A DNA stretch of 11,060 nucleotides from Desulfobacteraceae bacterium (GTDB lineage: Bacteria > Desulfobacterota > Desulfobacteria > Desulfobacterales > SURF-7), in assembly GCA_030618925.1 (NCBI GenBank), contig JAUXCK010000054.1, positions 1 to 11,060 of the forward strand, written 5' to 3'. This document shows, one piece after another, positions 7,182-11,060 of this stretch. Numbering within the stretch: the stretch's first letter is position 1; every line of letters starts with the position of its first letter. The notes below the pieces were generated by a model. The model ran no database searches. It was not told where the DNA came from and saw nothing but the letters and a program-made list of their open reading frames with translations. The position numbers and the translations under genes are program-made.

Positions 7182-9242
7182 ATGTTATACTGCATTACAT
7201 CATTTAAACGTTTAATTTTTAAACCGGCTGCCGGAACCATCCGGAAGGCAGGTCTTCTTTTTGCATGCATCTGCCTGACCCTTGCTTTTCCACCTTCAGC
7301 AATATCAGGAAAATCTACAAGCTCCCCCCCATATGATTCCCTGCAGCCCTATGTAAAAGGTGAACTGCTGATCAGGATCAAATCCTGTACCCCGAGAACG
7401 CTGCATCGTATTAAAGATAGATTCGGGGGGTCATTCATTAAACGGTTCAGACACACAGGCACCTATCACATCAAACTCCCCGACCACATGAGTGTCGAGG
7501 AAGCGCTTTCCCTCTATGCGAATGATCCGGATGTCCTCCGGGTCGAACCCAATTATCTTCGCATGGCCACGTCCGGCAATCCACCTGACGACACATTTTT
7601 CGAGGATCTTTTGTGGGGGCTCAACAACACGGGCCAGAGAATATATGGAACTTTTGGGACAGTCGACGCTGATATCAATGCCCTTGAGGCCTGGGAACTG
7701 ACCACCGACTGCAGCGGCGTCGTCATTGCGGTCATAGATTCGGGGATTGATTTTCATCATCCGGAGTTAAGGGACAATCTCTGGACCAACCCGGACGAAA
7801 TCCCGGATAACGGAATCGATGACAACAACAATGGTTATGTAGACGATATCCATGGATGGAATTTTATTTCCGTTGATGATGATTATACCGGGAGCAGTGA
7901 TATCATGGATTACAATGGTCATGGCACCCTTGTCGCCGGTATCATTGCCGCAAGAGGAAACAATTCCAGGGGGACCACCGGCGTCTGCTGGACTGCACGG
8001 ATTATGCCCCTGAAGTTCATCAACATAAACGGAATCGGCAATGTGGCGGAAGAAATCACCGCAATCGAATATGCCATGGACAATGGTGCTGCCATCATAA
8101 ACGCCAGTTTCAGCAATTACGGTGAGACAACAGGGTATTCCAGGGCAGAGCGGGATGCCATTGCTGCGGCTGAAGAGGCCGGCATTATTTTTGTTGCTGC
8201 TGCAGGAAATAATGGTAACAACAATGACGACCTTGGTGAAGCAAACTACCCAGCCAGCTACCTTCTCGATAATATTATTTCCGTGACTGCCTCGGACCAA
8301 AATGATACCCTTCCTGCCTGGGCAGGTTATGGTCCGGTTGCTGTGGATGTGGCCGCACCAGGCGTCAATATTTATGGCATAGTTCCCGGAACAGATACGA
8401 CATGGGAATGTGATTTTGAATCCAGTACAGCGGGATGGACGCTTGAAGGGAACTGGGGTCTCACCGGTCGCAAATCACATGATGGGAGTTATTCCCTCAC
8501 AGACAGCCCTGGCGGCGCACGCTATGACAACCAATCCGACACCACCGCTGTTTTGCCGTCAATTGATTTGACCAATAGAACAAACCCCTTGCTCACATTT
8601 TATATCCGGGGGAGTTCTGAATTAAAATTTGACCTGCTCTATGTGGAGTCCGCTGATGACAAAACTGGCCCCTGGACAAATGAGCCGGTCAATATCATTT
8701 TAAACAATTACACCCTGTTTTATGAGGAGGGGATCAGTGGATCGGATTACATGCTCCAATGGGCGTATGCTGTTGTTCCCCTCACGCATCTGGCCGGTCA
8801 ACCCCGGGGCCACATCCGTTTTCGATTCGAAACCGATATCACGGATACGGAAGATGGATGGTATATTGACGGCATTCAGATCACCGCCTTAGATGTCACT
8901 TATCCAGATCCCCAGAGTCAGTATTACGGGTGGCTGGTGGGCACCTCTGCTGCAGTGCCTTTTGTGTCAGGCCTGGCCGGCCTGTTGTGGAGCCGTTTCC
9001 CGGACATGACGCCCATGCAGATAAAAGATCTCATCTTGAGTGGTGTGGATCGGAAACCCGATCTGAGTGGAAAAATACGCTCCGGGGGGCGAATCAATGC
9101 CTATAATAGCGTATTGCTTGGATTGAGCAGGACGGGCCAATCCCAATCACCGAATACTGAAACACCGGGTGGCAGCCATAGACGAGCAACTGGATCCAGC
9201 GATGTGACCCTTTTCTGCTTTATCGCAACCGCTGCAGAATAA
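7182..9242 (+). CDS. Secreted S8 subtilisin-like serine protease with inserted beta domain
   Basis: This 686-residue enzyme is predicted to be exported and self-processed. A hydrophobic signal segment spans about 22-42. A fervidolysin-type inhibitory propeptide follows at about 57-127 (YVKGELLIRI to VLRVEPNYL). The catalytic domain has Asp186 (AVIDSGID), His247 (NGHGT), oxyanion Asn343 (AAGNNG) and Ser589 in GTSAAVP, so the triad is complete. An acidic stretch at about 205-222 (NGIDDNNNGYVDD) is a likely calcium site. Residues about 405-570, between Asn343 and Ser589, are an inserted domain (WECDFESS to DGWYIDGIQI) resembling the jelly-roll repeats of M6 immune-inhibitor-A peptidases. The protein ends in CFIATAAE, the start of a CFI-box C-terminal domain that then stops. 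The ATG at 7182 has only a weak, distant GGAA upstream, but no better start precedes the signal peptide. Confidence 0.92.
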   Translation: MLYCITSFKRLIFKPAAGTIRKAGLLFACICLTLAFPPSAISGKSTSSPPYDSLQPYVKGELLIRIKSCTPRTLHRIKDRFGGSFIKRFRHTGTYHIKLPDHMSVEEALSLYANDPDVLRVEPNYLRMATSGNPPDDTFFEDLLWGLNNTGQRIYGTFGTVDADINALEAWELTTDCSGVVIAVIDSGIDFHHPELRDNLWTNPDEIPDNGIDDNNNGYVDDIHGWNFISVDDDYTGSSDIMDYNGHGTLVAGIIAARGNNSRGTTGVCWTARIMPLKFININGIGNVAEEITAIEYAMDNGAAIINASFSNYGETTGYSRAERDAIAAAEEAGIIFVAAAGNNGNNNDDLGEANYPASYLLDNIISVTASDQNDTLPAWAGYGPVAVDVAAPGVNIYGIVPGTDTTWECDFESSTAGWTLEGNWGLTGRKSHDGSYSLTDSPGGARYDNQSDTTAVLPSIDLTNRTNPLLTFYIRGSSELKFDLLYVESADDKTGPWTNEPVNIILNNYTLFYEEGISGSDYMLQWAYAVVPLTHLAGQPRGHIRFRFETDITDTEDGWYIDGIQITALDVTYPDPQSQYYGWLVGTSAAVPFVSGLAGLLWSRFPDMTPMQIKDLILSGVDRKPDLSGKIRSGGRINAYNSVLLGLSRTGQSQSPNTETPGGSHRRATGSSDVTLFCFIATAAE

Positions 9243-9290
9243 GCGCTGGCCTGTGCATGATGCGCTTTAAACGCCCCCTGTCCGGTGTAA

Positions 9291-10181
9291 TCAGGACAAA
9301 TCATAGGGCGTCAGGCTCTCATATCCGTCTTCAGTGACATGAAGGGTCTGTTCAAATTGAGCGGATAAAGATCCATCGGCTGTAATTGCCGTCCATTGAT
9401 CCTCAAGGACGATCAGCTTATACTGGCCGAGATTGATCATGGGCTCTATGGTGAATACCATTCCCGGGACGAGCGCCACGCCCTCTCCCCTTTGCCCGAA
9501 ATGGGGCACCTGAGGGGGTTCATGAAATTCAAACCCGAGCCCATGCCCAACAAATTCCCTGACCACAGAGCAACCCTGATTTTCAGCATATTGCTGTATG
9601 GCGTATCCAATATCCCCAATGTGATTTCCCGGCTTTATCATGGACAATCCAGCGCGCAGGCTTTCCCGTGCGACCCTGACAATCTTTATGGCGTCAGGAC
9701 CCGGTGTGCCCACAAAAAATGTCTTGTTGGCATCTGCATAATAGCCATCCAGTATTGAGGTCACATCAATATTGATGATATCCCCATCCCTCAACACCCG
9801 ATCCCCTGGAATACCGTGGCAGATCACCTCATTCACCGATGCACACATGCTTTTTGGAAATCCCTTGTAATTCAGGGGTGCGGGTATGGCATGATGTTCA
9901 ATCGTGTAGTCATGAATAAGCGTATTGATGTCATCCGTGGTGATCCCCGGCTGAATATTCTTTTCCGCCATATCAAGGGTCTTGACCACAAGACGTCCTG
10001 CGGTTCTGATCCCCTCGATGTCCTTCCCATGCTTTAACCGGATTTTGTATCGTTTATAATAGGCGTCTTTAAGAGTGTCCTGGGCCATGTCCTTATTTTT
10101 CAAACAGCATTTTTTATATTTTTTCCCGCTCCCGCAGGGGCAGGGATCATTTCGACCGACTTTATCATTCTTGAATTTCAC
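9291..10181 (-). CDS. map: Type I methionine aminopeptidase with N-terminal SEC-C zinc motif
   Basis: The enzyme removes the initiator methionine from nascent proteins in the cytoplasm. Residues 14-26 ([13 protein letters not shown]) form a SEC-C zinc-binding motif, as in the C-terminus of SecA, and the basic surroundings suggest ribosome or nucleic-acid contact. The pita-bread catalytic domain occupies about 48-290 with all five dimetal ligands: Asp139, Asp150, His213, Glu246 and Glu277. His122 (CHGIP) and His220 match the substrate-contacting histidines. The 296 residues equal a standard enzyme plus a 40-residue extension. The start is GTG at 10181, with GAGG about 11 bases upstream; a later start would lose the SEC-C motif. 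The gene converges on the protease gene with 48 bases between the stops and follows the DUF2062 gene by 106 bases. Confidence 0.95.
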   Translation of the reverse strand: MKFKNDKVGRNDPCPCGSGKKYKKCCLKNKDMAQDTLKDAYYKRYKIRLKHGKDIEGIRTAGRLVVKTLDMAEKNIQPGITTDDINTLIHDYTIEHHAIPAPLNYKGFPKSMCASVNEVICHGIPGDRVLRDGDIINIDVTSILDGYYADANKTFFVGTPGPDAIKIVRVARESLRAGLSMIKPGNHIGDIGYAIQQYAENQGCSVVREFVGHGLGFEFHEPPQVPHFGQRGEGVALVPGMVFTIEPMINLGQYKLIVLEDQWTAITADGSLSAQFEQTLHVTEDGYESLTPYDLS

Positions 10182-10211
10182 GAAAATACACGCCTCTAAA
10201 ATTTAAATAGT

Positions 10212-10241
10212 GTTAAACAGCTACCACTGCAGTCACGTCAA
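10212..10241 (-). promoter_or_regulatory. Candidate promoter of map
   Basis: On the minus strand, TTGACG (10241-10236), an 18-base spacer and TTTAAC (10217-10212) give five and four consensus matches. It would start a transcript near 10205, about 25 bases before the GTG start. The match is modest, and read-through from the DUF2062 gene is an alternative. Confidence 0.35.
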
Positions 10242-10287
10242 ACAACCGTGATGCCCATCGAGGATAAGCAGGCATCCCCGTCAAAAA

Positions 10288-10872
10288 TCACTTTTTCTTC
10301 TTTTTCTTTTTCTTCCTTTTGAGTTTCACCCTTCTTTTGCGTACACCGATTGACATCAGTTTCTTCTGGTGCAGCAATTTTTCCTTTATTCTTTTCCGGT
10401 AGTTGTTCACGGCAGAAAAAGAAATATAATATCCTGCTATGGCAACCGGTATGCCGATGACAACCCCGCCAATCACTAAGGCCAAAACAATCATGGGGGC
10501 CTTTAACAGCATGTCAAACATGGCGAATTCATAACCGTCGGCAGGATTTGCCCCATTGGAAATGCCTGTCAATTTTGCACCGATAAAAAAGGTAAACGGA
10601 TAAATAACCGGCGCGGTAATGGGATTCGATATCCACACCCCTATAGCGGCGGATATTTTATTCCATTTCAGCAAAGCGGCAAAAAAAATTGCGATTGCGG
10701 TATGGAAACCCATGAATGGCGTCATTCCGATGAACAGGCCCAATGCAAATCCAAGCGCAATCTCATGAGGATTCCCTCTGATTTTAAGAAACCGCTGGTA
10801 AGTCTTTTGCAGGGCCAAAAGCAGTTTATTTTTGCTGCCCGCTGTTTGTGTCGTCTCTATGTCTGTATTCAT
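10288..10872 (-). CDS. DUF2062 membrane protein with poly-lysine C-terminus
   Basis: I prefer ATG 10872 (194 residues; GGGA four bases upstream) to the in-frame ATG 10899 or TTG 10902, which lack a ribosome binding site. The core matches the DUF2062 family: a RGNPHEIALGFALGLFIGM segment, then ISNPITAPVIYPFTFF. It has about three hydrophobic membrane segments: two before and at the SNP motif, and one at about 125-150 (numbered from 10872) followed by a short hydrophobic loop. The family's function is not established. The last 20 or so residues are extremely basic and end in eight lysines encoded by mixed AAG and AAA codons. The charge would place this tail on the cytoplasmic side, where it could bind acidic lipids or RNA. 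It lies upstream of map on the same strand. Confidence 0.87.
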   Translation of the reverse strand: MNTDIETTQTAGSKNKLLLALQKTYQRFLKIRGNPHEIALGFALGLFIGMTPFMGFHTAIAIFFAALLKWNKISAAIGVWISNPITAPVIYPFTFFIGAKLTGISNGANPADGYEFAMFDMLLKAPMIVLALVIGGVVIGIPVAIAGYYISFSAVNNYRKRIKEKLLHQKKLMSIGVRKRRVKLKRKKKKKKKK

Positions 10873-10987
10873 GCATTCCCATCTGACTGAAGCATCCATC
10901 AAAACCGTTCATCTGCAACTACACTAAAATGAAAGGAGTGTCTACGCCATTGTAACGCTCCGACCCACGGAAACAACCCGTTTAAAC

Positions 10988-10996
10988 TGATATAAT
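10988..10996 (+). promoter_or_regulatory. Extended -10 promoter
   Basis: TGATATAAT contains a perfect TATAAT (10991-10996) with the TG of an extended -10 element one base upstream. There is no good -35 box, which extended -10 promoters can do without. A transcript would start near 11003 and reach the ATG at 11031 after about 28 bases. Confidence 0.5.
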
Positions 10997-11030
10997 AAAA
11001 GGTTAACAAATAAATCCTATTTAAGCGCCC

Positions 11031-11060
11031 ATGAATCCATCCATTGACCCCGTACACGGG
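11031..11060 (+). CDS. Possible start of a gene cut by the right edge
   Basis: ATG at 11031 opens a frame of ten codons (MNPSIDPVHG) that runs off the window. The upstream extended -10 promoter at 10988-10996 supports it. No clear ribosome binding site is visible, and ten residues are too few to identify a product. Confidence 0.4.
   Translation, partial: MNPSIDPVHG

Noticed and set aside
7248..7275. LFAC in the protease signal region as a lipoprotein lipobox
   Set aside because: The hydrophobic core continues for about ten residues beyond the cysteine, which does not fit signal peptidase II processing.
7760..8300. Minus-strand open frame of 177 codons opposite the protease
   Set aside because: It is fully antisense to a complete catalytic domain, has no ribosome binding site and no family resemblance.
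9279..9298. TGTCC/GGACA hairpin after the protease gene as a terminator
   Set aside because: It has a five-pair stem, a ten-base loop and no T run on either strand.
10250..10276. GATGCC/GGCATC dyad between the DUF2062 gene and map
   Set aside because: It has a six-pair stem with a 15-base loop and no T tract; possible by chance and not clearly a terminator or operator.

Overview
The window looks like chromosomal sequence from a Desulfobacterota (former Deltaproteobacteria) bacterium, most likely a sulfate-reducer-like anaerobe. This is inferred from four things: a NIL-domain/ferredoxin protein, a three-cysteine type MnmA, a secreted subtilase ending in the CFIATAA motif of delta-proteobacterial C-terminal 'CFI boxes', and an acyltransferase fused to an alpha/beta hydrolase. 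Genes are tightly packed and base composition is moderate. I see no rRNA, tRNA, CRISPR array, insertion sequence or phage gene, and no gene-free stretch longer than about 250 bases.

Layout. (1) Positions 1-2074, minus strand: a large fusion protein with an N-terminal phospholipid-type acyltransferase and a C-terminal alpha/beta hydrolase, cut by the left edge. (2) 2075-2326: a divergent control region with one good sigma70-type promoter in each direction and several palindromes. (3) 2327-5165, plus strand: a compact operon of NIL-ferredoxin, mnmA and mtaB, joined by a 1-base and a 19-base overlap. (4) 5176-6998, minus strand: djlA and, upstream of it, a secreted protein of unknown function with its own promoter. 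(5) 7182-9242, plus strand: a secreted subtilisin-family protease with an extra beta-rich domain inside its catalytic domain. (6) 9291-10872, minus strand: a type I methionine aminopeptidase carrying a SEC-C zinc motif, preceded by a DUF2062 membrane protein with an eight-lysine C-terminus. (7) 10988-11060, plus strand: an extended -10 promoter and possibly the first ten codons of a gene running off the right edge.

How the genes fit together. The clearest functional unit is the three-gene operon. MnmA puts sulfur on U34 and MtaB puts a methylthio group on t6A37 of tRNA anticodon loops; tRNA-Lys(UUU) is the classic shared substrate. The leading gene encodes a small protein predicted to carry two [4Fe-4S] clusters. 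This MnmA has Cys106, Cys109 and Cys206, the cysteine pattern that holds an Fe-S cluster in related tRNA thiolases. An Fe-S-centred tRNA thiolation module is therefore a reasonable hypothesis, though unproven. The remaining genes (chaperone, secreted protein, protease, aminopeptidase, DUF2062) are single-function housekeeping or envelope genes with no visible common pathway.
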